Made by a program: the position numbers and the translations under genes. DNA of 64,000 nucleotides from Halorubrum salsamenti (GTDB taxonomy: Archaea; Halobacteriota; Halobacteria; Halobacteriales; Haloferacaceae): positions 124,001 through 188,000 of the forward strand of contig NZ_VCNL01000001.1 in NCBI RefSeq assembly GCF_007671685.1, read 5' to 3'. Below the pieces are notes generated by a model that was not told where the DNA came from, searched no databases, and saw only the letters and a program-made list of their open reading frames with translations. This document shows, piece after piece, positions 42,383 to 50,179 of the stretch. Each line of letters opens with the position of its first letter. Within the stretch, counting starts at the first letter, position 1.

Positions 42383-42487
42383 ATGAACGCGACGACTCGG
42401 TCGGTGCGAGCGGTGCGAGGTCGGCAGCGGATGCGGCGACGGTCGGTCCGACGCCGCCGCCGACGACGAGGTGACCCCCCGTGTTGA
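42383..42487 (+). CDS. Candidate Arg-rich leader ORF upstream of the MgtC-like gene
   Basis: A 34-codon ORF whose stop (TGA, 42485-42487) overlaps the GTG start of the next gene by 7 bases. A TATA-like GCTATAGG (42351-42358) lies 25-32 bases upstream of its ATG, so a transcript would begin at this ATG as in leaderless genes. The peptide has 15 arginines, seven in a row (codons 23-29, four of them the uncommon CGA), and ends GDPPC. Such features stall ribosomes, so it may regulate translation of the downstream gene. Chance ORFs with Arg codons are frequent in GC-rich DNA, hence the moderate confidence. Confidence 0.4.
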   Translation: MNATTRSVRAVRGRQRMRRRSVRRRRRRRGDPPC

Positions 42488-43728
42488 GCGCCGTCGACCC
42501 GCTGGTCTACCTCCAGACGAACGTCTCGAAGTTGGTCCTGGCGACCGCGTTGGGGATGTTCCTCGGACTGGAGCGGGAGTGGTCTCAGAAGTCCGCGGGG
42601 ATCCGAACGTTCGCGCTGATTAGCCTCGCGGCGGCCGTGTTTTCGCTGCTCGGCGACGACGGGCTCCTGATCGTCGGCGGCGTGCTGATCGTCGCCATCG
42701 CGGTGCTGCTCGCGGTCCGGAGCTTCGTCGAGGAGGAGGTCGACGGGCTCTCGCTGACGACGTCGGTGTCGATGCTCGTCACGTACGGGGTGGGCGCGCT
42801 CGTCGCCGAGGGTTTCTTCATCGAGGCGGTGACGGTGGCCATGCTCTCCTCGCTGCTGCTCGTGTTGAAGCGGGAGCTCCACCAGTTCGCGTGGGGGCTC
42901 TCCCGGGAGGAGGTCCGCAGCGCGGTCGAGTTCACGATCCTCGCGTTCGTCGTCTTCCCGCTGCTCCCGGCGGAGACTATCGACCCCTGGGGCGCGGTCC
43001 AGCCCCGGCTCATCTGGTCGCTGGTCGTCGCGGTCAGCGCCATCGGCTTCGTCAACTACGTGCTCGTGAAGCGGTACCAGGGACGCGGTTACGCGGTCAC
43101 CGGCTTCTTCGGCGGGCTGGTGAACTCCACCGCGGTCGTCGCGGAGATGGCGAAACGCGCGAAGGGGCGGGCGGACTTACTCGACATCGCGGTCGGGTCG
43201 ATCCTGCTTTCGAACGCCGCGATGGCCCTCCGGAACGCCGCGGTCGTCGCCGTCTTCGTGCCGGAGGCGGCTCTGATCGTCGGCGCGCCGCTGGGCGCGA
43301 TCACGGCCGCCGGCGTGGCGATCGCGGTGTGGCGCAGCGACTGGCGGACGTCGATGGAGGCGGAGCTCACCTCTCCGTTCAGCCTCCGGAACGCGCTGAC
43401 GTTCGGGGCGCTGTTCCTCCTCGTGCTGCTCGTCTCGGCGGGCGCCGAACGGACGTTCGGCGCGGGCGGGTTCGTCGCCACGGCGTTCCTCGCGGGGCTC
43501 GTCTCCTCCGGAACGGCGACGACCACGGCCGTCTCGCTTCTGGGAACCGGACAGATCACGGTCGACACCGCGGTCGCGGGGGTCGTTGCGGGAACGGTCG
43601 CGAGCGTCCTCGTCAAAACGGTGTTCGCCGCGACAATCACGCGAGACCTGGTCCGGCCGGTGCTGTTCTGGAACCTCGTGTTGATCGCGGTGGGGATCGC
43701 GGTCGGTGCGCCGCTTCTCTTCTTATAA
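42481..43728 (+). CDS. MgtC/SapB-type membrane protein with DUF4010
   Basis: A 415-residue polytopic protein with ~12 hydrophobic segments. The first ~140 residues are MgtC-like (LATALGMFLGLEREWSQKSAGIRTFALISLAAAVFSLLG), with the conserved Glu-Arg-Glu and Arg. The remainder is the DUF4010 region (GFFGGLVNSTAVVAEMAKRA; FLAGLVSSGTATTTAVSLLG). Role is unproven; relatives relate to Mg2+ or stress homeostasis. The GTG at 42481 is the furthest upstream start possible, as an in-frame TGA lies at 42472-42474. That leaves a ~100-base leader containing the Arg-rich ORF. Confidence 0.8.
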   Translation: MLSAVDPLVYLQTNVSKLVLATALGMFLGLEREWSQKSAGIRTFALISLAAAVFSLLGDDGLLIVGGVLIVAIAVLLAVRSFVEEEVDGLSLTTSVSMLVTYGVGALVAEGFFIEAVTVAMLSSLLLVLKRELHQFAWGLSREEVRSAVEFTILAFVVFPLLPAETIDPWGAVQPRLIWSLVVAVSAIGFVNYVLVKRYQGRGYAVTGFFGGLVNSTAVVAEMAKRAKGRADLLDIAVGSILLSNAAMALRNAAVVAVFVPEAALIVGAPLGAITAAGVAIAVWRSDWRTSMEAELTSPFSLRNALTFGALFLLVLLVSAGAERTFGAGGFVATAFLAGLVSSGTATTTAVSLLGTGQITVDTAVAGVVAGTVASVLVKTVFAATITRDLVRPVLFWNLVLIAVGIAVGAPLLFL

Positions 43729-43779
43729 CTGCCGCGAGCCGCCGACGGTCCCGGGCCGTTTACGGGCGGTCGAGGCGGT

Positions 43780-44154
43780 TCACGACAGGTGCTCGGCGAT
43801 GTCCGTCGAGGAGATCATCCCGACGTAGTCGTCGTCGACGACGGGGAGGTGTTTCACGCCGTACATCGTCATCATCGCCGCCACTTCCTCCATCAGCAGG
43901 TCCGGCGTCACGGTTTCGACGTTCCGGGTCATCACGTCCCGAACCGCCGTCTCTGCGATGTCTTTCCCCTCGGCGACGGCGCCGACGATGTCGCTTTGGG
44001 TGACGATACAGCCGCCGCCGGTCGTCACGACGAGCGCGCTGATGTCGCTGTCGCTCATTCGACGCGCCGCCTCTCGGAGCGGTTCGTCGGCCCCGATCGT
44101 CTCGAGCGGCGTCGACATGACCTCGCTGACGCGGGTCCGGTCGTCTAGATCCAT
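43780..44154 (-). CDS. CBS-domain pair protein
   Basis: A 124-residue stand-alone Bateman module: CBS1 VSEVMSTPLETIGADEPLREAARRMSDSDISALVVT, CBS2 VRDVMTRNVETVTPDLLMEEVAAMMTMYGVKHLPVVDDDYVGMISSTDI. Such pairs bind adenosine nucleotides and act as energy sensors for other proteins. Partner unknown. It lies 126 bases downstream of a second CBS protein on the same strand, and an inverted repeat sits just before its start. Confidence 0.85.
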   Translation of the reverse strand: MDLDDRTRVSEVMSTPLETIGADEPLREAARRMSDSDISALVVTTGGGCIVTQSDIVGAVAEGKDIAETAVRDVMTRNVETVTPDLLMEEVAAMMTMYGVKHLPVVDDDYVGMISSTDIAEHLS

Positions 44155-44162
44155 GACCTGTT

Positions 44163-44176
44163 GTGTGTTACCACAC
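44163..44176 (-). promoter_or_regulatory. Inverted repeat at the CBS gene promoter
   Basis: GTGTG-TTAC-CACAC, a 5+5 bp inverted repeat with 4-base centre, lies 9-22 bases before the start codon of the CBS gene, downstream of a weak TATA-like CATTAGG (44178-44184 on the minus strand). A site there could act as a repressor operator at the transcription start. Confidence 0.35.
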
Positions 44177-44280
44177 CTAATGTCTCTTCCGGCTGGCGCA
44201 ACGCGACGGGGGGTCGGTTTCGTCGCGGACGCGCCGTTTTCGCCTTCAGTCGTCGACGCGTCGCTCCCGGTTTCTGCCCG

Positions 44281-44667
44281 CTACCGCTTCCCCGAGACGT
44301 ACGCGGTGAGGTCGGTCGTCGACACCATTCCGACCAGCTCACCGCCTCCGTCGACGACGGGCAGGTGGGTGTAGCCGTGGGCGGTCGGCTCGGCCAGCTC
44401 CTCGATCGTGTCCTCGGGCCCGACCGTCACCACGTCGGTCGTCATGAACGCCTCGACCGGCGTCTCGTCTTCGGGGTCGTTCTCGCGGACGAGCGTGACG
44501 AAGTCGGTCGCGGTGATCAGCCCGTTCAGTCGGCGGTCGTCGTCGACGACGAGAATTGAGCTCACACCCGTTTCGAGCATGCGCTGTGCCGCGTCTGCGG
44601 CGGCGGCGCCCGGACGGATCGTGACGAGGTCGTTCGACATGATCCGCTCGACGGAGAGGTCAGTCAT
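44281..44667 (-). CDS. CBS-domain pair protein
   Basis: A 128-residue paralogue of the adjacent CBS gene, with two CBS motifs (VERIMSNDLVTIRPGAAAADAAQRMLETGVSSILVVDDDRR; VEAFMTTDVVTVGPEDTIEELAEPTAHGYTHLPVVDGGGELVGMVSTTDL). The pair probably arose by duplication and may form mixed dimers (inference). No fused catalytic domain. Confidence 0.85.
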   Translation of the reverse strand: MTDLSVERIMSNDLVTIRPGAAAADAAQRMLETGVSSILVVDDDRRLNGLITATDFVTLVRENDPEDETPVEAFMTTDVVTVGPEDTIEELAEPTAHGYTHLPVVDGGGELVGMVSTTDLTAYVSGKR

Positions 44668-44738
44668 GTGGCGTGATAACGCGGTCGGGGGTCATCAAAC
44701 GTGGGGTCATTCGCCGACGGCCTCGCCCGGGGTGGGTC

Positions 44739-45536
44739 TCACTCCTCGAGGAGTTCCGGCGGCGCGTCCGCCAGCCCGGCGAGCGCGTCGGCCTCGACGT
44801 GGTGGAGGTCGCCGGGAATCACGAGGAGATGAAGCGGGTCACCGAACTCACGCTCCGCGAGCGCGCTCAGTCGGTCGGCGGCGACGACGGCGTCGGGCGA
44901 CCCCGCGCGGGCGACGACAACGGCGAGCGCGTCTTCCCACCCGTCGGCGAGCAGACCGGCCGCGACGTCGGCGGTCATGTACTCCTCGTGGTCCGGGTCG
45001 GGGCCGGTCGGCCCGGTTCCGACCTTGATATCGAGGTAGACGACCGTGTGGAGCCCCCGATCGCGGTTGGCCTCGATCGTGTCGATCACGCTTCCGGGCA
45101 CGTCGTCACCGCCGTGGGCGTACGGGAACGGGAGGGTCGTCGCCTTGCCGAACCGGTAGTTCTGCAGGCCCGTCAGGCTCGACGCGGCCGACTGGGCGGT
45201 CACGCCGTGGATGACGCGAGTGTCGATCCCGCGCTCCTCGGCGCGCAGCCGGAGGTCGGTGTGGGTCGTCGAGATCATCGTGTCGCCGGCGGTGAGGAAC
45301 GCGGCGTGGTTCTCTTCCGCCGCCGCCAGGATCGCCTCCGGATCCCGTTCGACGCCCTCGCGCGCCCGGACCTCTATTTCCGTGTCGTGGTACGCCTCCA
45401 ACTCCTCGATGTCGGTACCGACCAACCGACTAGTGTAGAACTCCGCGAAGACCCTGTCCGCGGACCGGATCGCGTCGCGCCCTTCGACGGTGACCGACCG
45501 CTCGTCGTAGAGACCGAGACCGATGAACGTGAGCAT
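44739..45536 (-). CDS. dphB: Diphthine synthase
   Basis: A 265-residue SAM-dependent methyltransferase that methylates the modified histidine of elongation factor 2 in diphthamide synthesis. Signatures: MLTFIGLGLYDERSVTVEGRDAI, the tetrapyrrole-methylase-like VFLTAGDTMISTTHTDLRLRA (GDTMI), GVTAQSAASSLTGLQNYRFGKATTLPFPY. The start at 45536 has a TATA-like CTTTTACT at 45560-45567 on the minus strand, about 27 bases upstream. Divergent from porA. Confidence 0.94.
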   Translation of the reverse strand: MLTFIGLGLYDERSVTVEGRDAIRSADRVFAEFYTSRLVGTDIEELEAYHDTEIEVRAREGVERDPEAILAAAEENHAAFLTAGDTMISTTHTDLRLRAEERGIDTRVIHGVTAQSAASSLTGLQNYRFGKATTLPFPYAHGGDDVPGSVIDTIEANRDRGLHTVVYLDIKVGTGPTGPDPDHEEYMTADVAAGLLADGWEDALAVVVARAGSPDAVVAADRLSALAEREFGDPLHLLVIPGDLHHVEADALAGLADAPPELLEE

Positions 45537-45733
45537 ACGGCTCGTCGGGGGGCTGGCGAGTAAAAGGGCGCGGAACGCCACCGCTTCCGCGGCGGAGAAC
45601 GGTCAATCCTACCGGTCGGAGGTGGACGATCCGAAAGGTCCTTCACGATCGTCTCTTGTGAATCCATAGCAAGCCCTAAGAGGTAACCAACACAAAGTCG
45701 AACCACGAGACCCTTACGGGCTCACATACCACT

Positions 45734-47629
45734 ATGACTGACGACGAACTCATCTGGCGGATATCGGGGGGATCCGGCGACGGGATCGCTTCGACCAGTC
45801 AGAATTTCGCGAAGGCCTTGATGCGATCGGGGCTCAACGTCTTCACGCATCGCCACTACCCGTCGCGGATCCGCGGGGGCCACACCTACACCGAGATCCG
45901 GGCGTCTTCGGACCCGGTGAACTCCCGAGGAGACGGGTACAACTTCCTGCTCGCGCTCGGCGACTCGTTCGCCCGCAACCCGCAGGAGGAGGCCGTCTAC
46001 GGGAACGAGGAGATCAAGCCGCTCTCGGAGAACCTCGACGAGCTCCGCGAGGGCGGGGTCATCGTGTACGACGAGGGACTCCTCGACGCCTCCGAGATTC
46101 CGGACTTCGAGGAGCGCGCCGAGGAGAACGACTGGCACGTATACCCCCTCGACCTCCGCGGGCTCGCCCGCGATCAGGGCCGCGAGGTCATGCGCAACAC
46201 CGCCGGCGTCGGCGCGACCTGCGCGCTGACCGGCATGGACCTCGACCACGTCCAGGACCTCATGCGCGACGCGATGCCGGAGAAGATCCTCGAGCCGAAC
46301 CTCGAGATCCTCCAGATCGCGTACGACCAGGTCCGCGAGGAGTACGACGTGGACGCCTCGGACGTGTCGGTGCCGACCGGCGAGCACGACGAGACGCAAC
46401 TGCTCATGTCCGGTTCGGACGCCATCTCCTACGGCGCCATCGACGAGGGGTGCCGGTTCATCGCCGGCTACCCGATGACGCCGTGGACCGAGGTGTTCAC
46501 CATCATGACGAAGAACCTGCCGAAGCTCGGCGGGATCTCCGAGCAGGTCGAAGACGAGATCGCCGCGGCCGCGCTCGCGGTCGGGGCCTCGCACGCCGGC
46601 GTGAAGGCCATGTCCGGCTCCTCCGGCGGTGGGTTCGCGCTGATGTCGGAGCCGCTCGGGCTCGCGGAGATGACGGAGACACCCGTCGTCCTCGTCGAGG
46701 CCATGCGCGCCGGCCCGTCGACCGGGATGCCGACGAAGCCGGAGCAGTCCGACCTCGAACACGTCCTGTACACCTCGCAGGGCGACTCCCAGCGCGTCGT
46801 TCTGGCGCCGGGGACCGTCGAGGAGGCGTACGAGCAGTCGCGGATCGCCTTCCGGCTGGCCTACGAGTACCAGATCCCGTCGATCCTCCTGTACGACCAG
46901 AAGCTCGGCGGCGAGATGACGAACGTCTCGAAGAGCCACTTCGACCGCGAGCCGAACCCGACGCTCGGGAAGACGCTCTCGGAGGACGCGCTGGCCGACG
47001 AGCCGCACTCGCCCGACGGGAAGTTCCATCGGTTCCAACACGACGTCGAGGACGGCGTCTCCCCGCGGTCGATCCCCGGCCAGAAGGGCGGTCGCTTCCT
47101 CGCGACCGGCAACGAACACGACCCGACCGGGCACATCGCCGAATCGCCCGACAACCGCGTCGCGCAGATCGACCGCCGGACCCAGAAGTTGGAGGCGATC
47201 CGCGACGACCTCGACACCGTCGACACCGGCTCGTACGCCGGCCCCGATGACGCCCAGTACGGCATCCTCACGTTCGGGAGCCAGCAGGGAACCGTCGAAG
47301 AGGCGGTCGGTCGCCTCAACGACGCCGGCGTCTCGGTGAAGTCGTACGGCGTCTCCGACATGCTTCCCTTCCCGACCGAGCAGGTCGAGGCGTTCGTCGA
47401 GAGCGTCGACGAGGTCCTCGTCGTCGAGATGACGGCGTCCGGACAGTTCCGCGGGCTCGTCCAGAAGAACCTCGGCCGCTACGGCGAGAAGCTGTCGAGC
47501 CTGTTGAAGTACAACGGGAACCCGTTCGAGCCGGCGGAGATCGTCGACGGGTTCGAGGCCGCGATCATCGAGGGCGACGGCGATGCGTCCGGCCATCAGA
47601 CCACCTTCGTCCCAGCCGCAGGTGACTAA
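45734..47629 (+). CDS. porA: Pyruvate:ferredoxin oxidoreductase, alpha (gamma-alpha fusion) subunit
   Basis: A 631-residue subunit of the ferredoxin-reducing pyruvate dehydrogenase of haloarchaea. Gamma domain 1-~205 (LIWRISGGSGDGIASTSQNFAKALMRSG; HRHYPSRIRGGHTYTEIR); alpha domain from ~215 (DAISYGAIDEGCRFIAGYPMTPWTEVF; AGPSTGMPTKPEQSDLEHVL); C-terminal YGILTFGSQQGTVEEAVGRL domain. It shares architecture with korA but is longer and diverged. Assignment to pyruvate rests on length and on similarity to characterised Halobacterium Por as I recall it. porB follows after three bases. Confidence 0.86.
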   Translation: MTDDELIWRISGGSGDGIASTSQNFAKALMRSGLNVFTHRHYPSRIRGGHTYTEIRASSDPVNSRGDGYNFLLALGDSFARNPQEEAVYGNEEIKPLSENLDELREGGVIVYDEGLLDASEIPDFEERAEENDWHVYPLDLRGLARDQGREVMRNTAGVGATCALTGMDLDHVQDLMRDAMPEKILEPNLEILQIAYDQVREEYDVDASDVSVPTGEHDETQLLMSGSDAISYGAIDEGCRFIAGYPMTPWTEVFTIMTKNLPKLGGISEQVEDEIAAAALAVGASHAGVKAMSGSSGGGFALMSEPLGLAEMTETPVVLVEAMRAGPSTGMPTKPEQSDLEHVLYTSQGDSQRVVLAPGTVEEAYEQSRIAFRLAYEYQIPSILLYDQKLGGEMTNVSKSHFDREPNPTLGKTLSEDALADEPHSPDGKFHRFQHDVEDGVSPRSIPGQKGGRFLATGNEHDPTGHIAESPDNRVAQIDRRTQKLEAIRDDLDTVDTGSYAGPDDAQYGILTFGSQQGTVEEAVGRLNDAGVSVKSYGVSDMLPFPTEQVEAFVESVDEVLVVEMTASGQFRGLVQKNLGRYGEKLSSLLKYNGNPFEPAEIVDGFEAAIIEGDGDASGHQTTFVPAAGD

Positions 47630-47632
47630 CTC

Positions 47633-48571
47633 ATGAGCACGTTTTCAGCAATCGGAGAGGAACGAGAGATCGACCGCGACGAGTACACCCCCGGCGTCGA
47701 GCCCCAGCCGACCTGGTGTCCCGGCTGCGGTGACTTCAGCGTCCTGAAGGCGCTCAAGCAGGCGCTCCCCGAGGTCGGCCGCACGCCCGAGGAGACGCTT
47801 CTGTGTACCGGGATCGGCTGTTCCGGGAAGCTGAACAGCTACCTCGACACGTACGGGTTCCACACGATCCACGGGCGCTCGCTGCCCGTGGCCCGCGCCG
47901 CGAAGCTCGCGAACCCCGACCTCGAAGTGATCGCCGCCGGCGGTGACGGCGACGGCTACGGGATCGGCGGGAACCACTTCATCCACACGGCCCGGGAGAA
48001 CCACGACATGACGTACATCGTCTTCAACAACGAGATCTTCGGGCTCACGAAGGGACAGACTTCCCCGACCAGCCCGAAGGGCCACAAGTCGAAGACGCAG
48101 CCGTCCGGCAGCGCCAAGGAGCCGATCAAGCCGCTCTCGATGTCGCTGAACGCAGGCGCCTCGTACGTCGCTCGAACCGCCGCGGTCAACCCGAACCAGG
48201 CCAAGGAGATCCTGATCGAGGCGATCGAGCACGACGGCTTCGCGCACGTCGACTTCCTCACCCAGTGTCCGACCTGGAACAAGGACGCGCGCCAGTACGT
48301 CCCCTACATCGACGTCAACGAGTCCGACGACTACGACTTCGACAAGACGGACCGCGTCGAGGCCGCCGAGATGATGCGCGAGACCGAGGAGTCGCTGTAC
48401 GAGGGGGAGGTCCTCACCGGCCGCTTCTACGTCGACGAGGACCGCCCGTCCTACGGCTCGGAGAAGCAGGCGATCGGCGAGATGCCCGAGGAGCCGCTGG
48501 CCGAGCGCTACTGGGACGACGACTACGAGTGGGAGCGCTCCCACGACATGTTCCTCGACAAGCACGCGTGA
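47633..48571 (+). CDS. porB: Pyruvate:ferredoxin oxidoreductase, beta subunit
   Basis: A 312-residue TPP-binding subunit. WCPGCGDFSVLKALKQAL gives two cluster cysteines, GIGCSGKLNSYLDTYGFHTIHGR the third; GGDGDGYGIGGNHFIHTARENHD is the TPP/Mg motif; NNEIFGLTKGQTSPTSPKG follows; a later Cys in FLTQCPTWNK is also conserved. It converts pyruvate and CoA to acetyl-CoA, CO2 and reduced ferredoxin. Operon with porA; an Lrp-family regulator follows 107 bases later. Confidence 0.88.
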   Translation: MSTFSAIGEEREIDRDEYTPGVEPQPTWCPGCGDFSVLKALKQALPEVGRTPEETLLCTGIGCSGKLNSYLDTYGFHTIHGRSLPVARAAKLANPDLEVIAAGGDGDGYGIGGNHFIHTARENHDMTYIVFNNEIFGLTKGQTSPTSPKGHKSKTQPSGSAKEPIKPLSMSLNAGASYVARTAAVNPNQAKEILIEAIEHDGFAHVDFLTQCPTWNKDARQYVPYIDVNESDDYDFDKTDRVEAAEMMRETEESLYEGEVLTGRFYVDEDRPSYGSEKQAIGEMPEEPLAERYWDDDYEWERSHDMFLDKHA

Positions 48572-48678
48572 CGCGGCCGTAGCCCGGGATCGCCGGCCGG
48601 TCCCGTTGCAGTTCGTTGTCCGTTCGTCTCGTTTTTCGGTTCGCAAGGTATTTTTTCTGTGGTGACAAAGCAGTAGAC

Positions 48679-49107
48679 ATGAGTACGGTATCGACGGAGG
48701 AACGGATCCTGTCGGTGTTAGAGGAGGACGCGCAGGCCTCCTGTGCGGAGATCGCCGACCGGGCTGACGTCTCGAAGCCGACGGTGCGGAAGTACATCGA
48801 CCGCCTCGAAGAGAAGGGCGTGATCGTCGGCTACTCAGCGGAGATCGACCCGAAGAAGCTCTCCTCGCAGTCGATCGCGATGGTCGGGATGGACGTCGAC
48901 TCGGGACAGTACGTGGGCGCGACCCGGGAGCTGAAGGAGCTCGACGAGGTGCAGGCGCTGTACACCTCCTCCGGCGACCACATGTTGATGGCCGAGGTCC
49001 GCGCCGGCGACGGCGACGAGCTCGGCGACGTCATCTCCGAGAAGCTCCTCGGCGTGGACGGCGTCACCGCGGCTCACCCCTCGTTCCTGCAGGAGCGCCT
49101 GAAGTAA
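48679..49107 (+). CDS. Lrp/AsnC family transcriptional regulator
   Basis: A 142-residue regulator. Residues 1-55 form a helix-turn-helix (TEERILSVLEEDAQASCAEIADRADVSKPTVRKYIDRLEEKGVIVGY). The C-terminal RAM domain (SIAMVGMDVDSGQYVGATRELKELDEVQALYTSSGDHMLMAEVRAG) would bind amino acids and mediate assembly. Next to porAB, it may control that operon (inference from position). The ATG at 48679 is supported by the T-rich promoter GGTATTTTTTC at 48648-48658. Confidence 0.9.
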   Translation: MSTVSTEERILSVLEEDAQASCAEIADRADVSKPTVRKYIDRLEEKGVIVGYSAEIDPKKLSSQSIAMVGMDVDSGQYVGATRELKELDEVQALYTSSGDHMLMAEVRAGDGDELGDVISEKLLGVDGVTAAHPSFLQERLK

Positions 49108-49143
49108 GCTCGGGCCGGTCGGTTCGGCACCGACGGATCGCTT

Positions 49144-49437
49144 CTACCGGTAGGCGAACGCGATGAGGAGCCCCGCCGCCGCAGTGACGCCCAGCGCTGT
49201 GGCGGCCATCTCGGACTCGCTCGCTCCCGGCAGAACCCCCACGAGCGGGAGACAGAGCAGCGCCCCGGTCCACATCGCCGCGCCGCCGAGCCGGCGCGCC
49301 CGCTCGCGGCTCACGTCCGGCGTCGTCAGGAGTTCGCGACGGTCGCGGTAGCGGACGAGCCACCCGAGGGCGACCGTTCCGAAGGCGCTGGCCCCGAGCG
49401 CGACGAGGAGAGCCGCACCGAAGTCGACGACAACCAT
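49144..49437 (-). CDS. Small membrane protein
   Basis: A 97-residue protein with three hydrophobic helices (AALLVALGASAFGTVALGWLV; MWTGALLCLPLVGVLPG; MAATALGVTAAAGLLIAFAY) and a charged loop (RYRDRRELLTTPDVSRERARR). No family recognised. It converges with the Lrp gene and follows the GNAT gene on the same strand. Confidence 0.6.
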   Translation of the reverse strand: MVVVDFGAALLVALGASAFGTVALGWLVRYRDRRELLTTPDVSRERARRLGGAAMWTGALLCLPLVGVLPGASESEMAATALGVTAAAGLLIAFAYR

Positions 49438-49502
49438 GATCGGGCGGGTGGCGGTGGGGACGCCGGCTACTTAATTCCGCTTCGCCACGGATGCCGCGCG
49501 GG

Positions 49503-50009
49503 TCACTGAAGTGCGTCCACGTCGGTGACGACGATCGACTCGTCGCCGGCCGGGCCGCGACGGGTGCCGCGGTGGACGAACCCGTGCGCGCTGAAGAACT
49601 CGGTGGCGCCGGGACTGTCGGCGGGAACGCTCGCGCGCAGAGTGCCGATGCCGTGGTCGGCCACCGATGACGCGACGCGAGCGAGCAGTTCGCTTGCGAC
49701 GCCCTCGCCCGCGTGGTTCGGGTGGACCCACAGCGCGAGCAGTTCGGCCTCCCGGTCGCCTTCTCCCCTGTCTCTCGACGTGTCAGCCGCCTCTTCCGCG
49801 TCGGGGTGGGCGATAGCGACACCCACCGGTCCGTCCTCGCCCTCCATCAGGAACGACCACTCGGCCTCCGCGGCGGCCTCGCGGACGCCGGCGGCGGACA
49901 CGTCGAGAAGGGGGGCTCCGATGTCGTCGAAGACGGTCGCCTCGCGGGCTCGCGAGACGGCCGTTCGTAGCGCCTCCGCGTCGTCGGGCCGAGCCGCCCG
50001 GACATGCAT
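49503..50009 (-). CDS. GNAT family N-acetyltransferase
   Basis: A 168-residue acetyltransferase. MHVRAARPDDAEALRTAVSRA at the N-terminus, ELLALWVHPNHAGEGVASELLARVASSVADHG as motif A binding acetyl-CoA (the Q/R-x-x-G-x-G/A pattern appears as NHAGEGVA), and SPGATEFFSAHGFVHRG near the C-terminus. Substrate unknown. An acidic loop (EEAADTSRDRGEGDREA) separates the halves. TATA-like CTTTACCC at about 50020-50027 on the minus strand. Confidence 0.82.
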   Translation of the reverse strand: MHVRAARPDDAEALRTAVSRAREATVFDDIGAPLLDVSAAGVREAAAEAEWSFLMEGEDGPVGVAIAHPDAEEAADTSRDRGEGDREAELLALWVHPNHAGEGVASELLARVASSVADHGIGTLRASVPADSPGATEFFSAHGFVHRGTRRGPAGDESIVVTDVDALQ

Positions 50010-50179
50010 GTGTGACCGTGGGTAAAGAAGTCACCTATAGGTTTCGGGACGGCAACGTTTCGTACGGCGGCGACCGTCGGAACGGCCGTCCGATCAGTTG
50101 TGCGAGGGTTGGACGTGTGATCTCTGTCCGACTTCACGGATCGGTGTTCGCATCTCCGTGCGAAACGCCGGTCCGACCG

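Noticed and set aside
45642-45662. TTCAC/GTGAA inverted pair upstream of porA
   Set aside because: Five-base arms separated by 11 bases are too weak to separate from chance.
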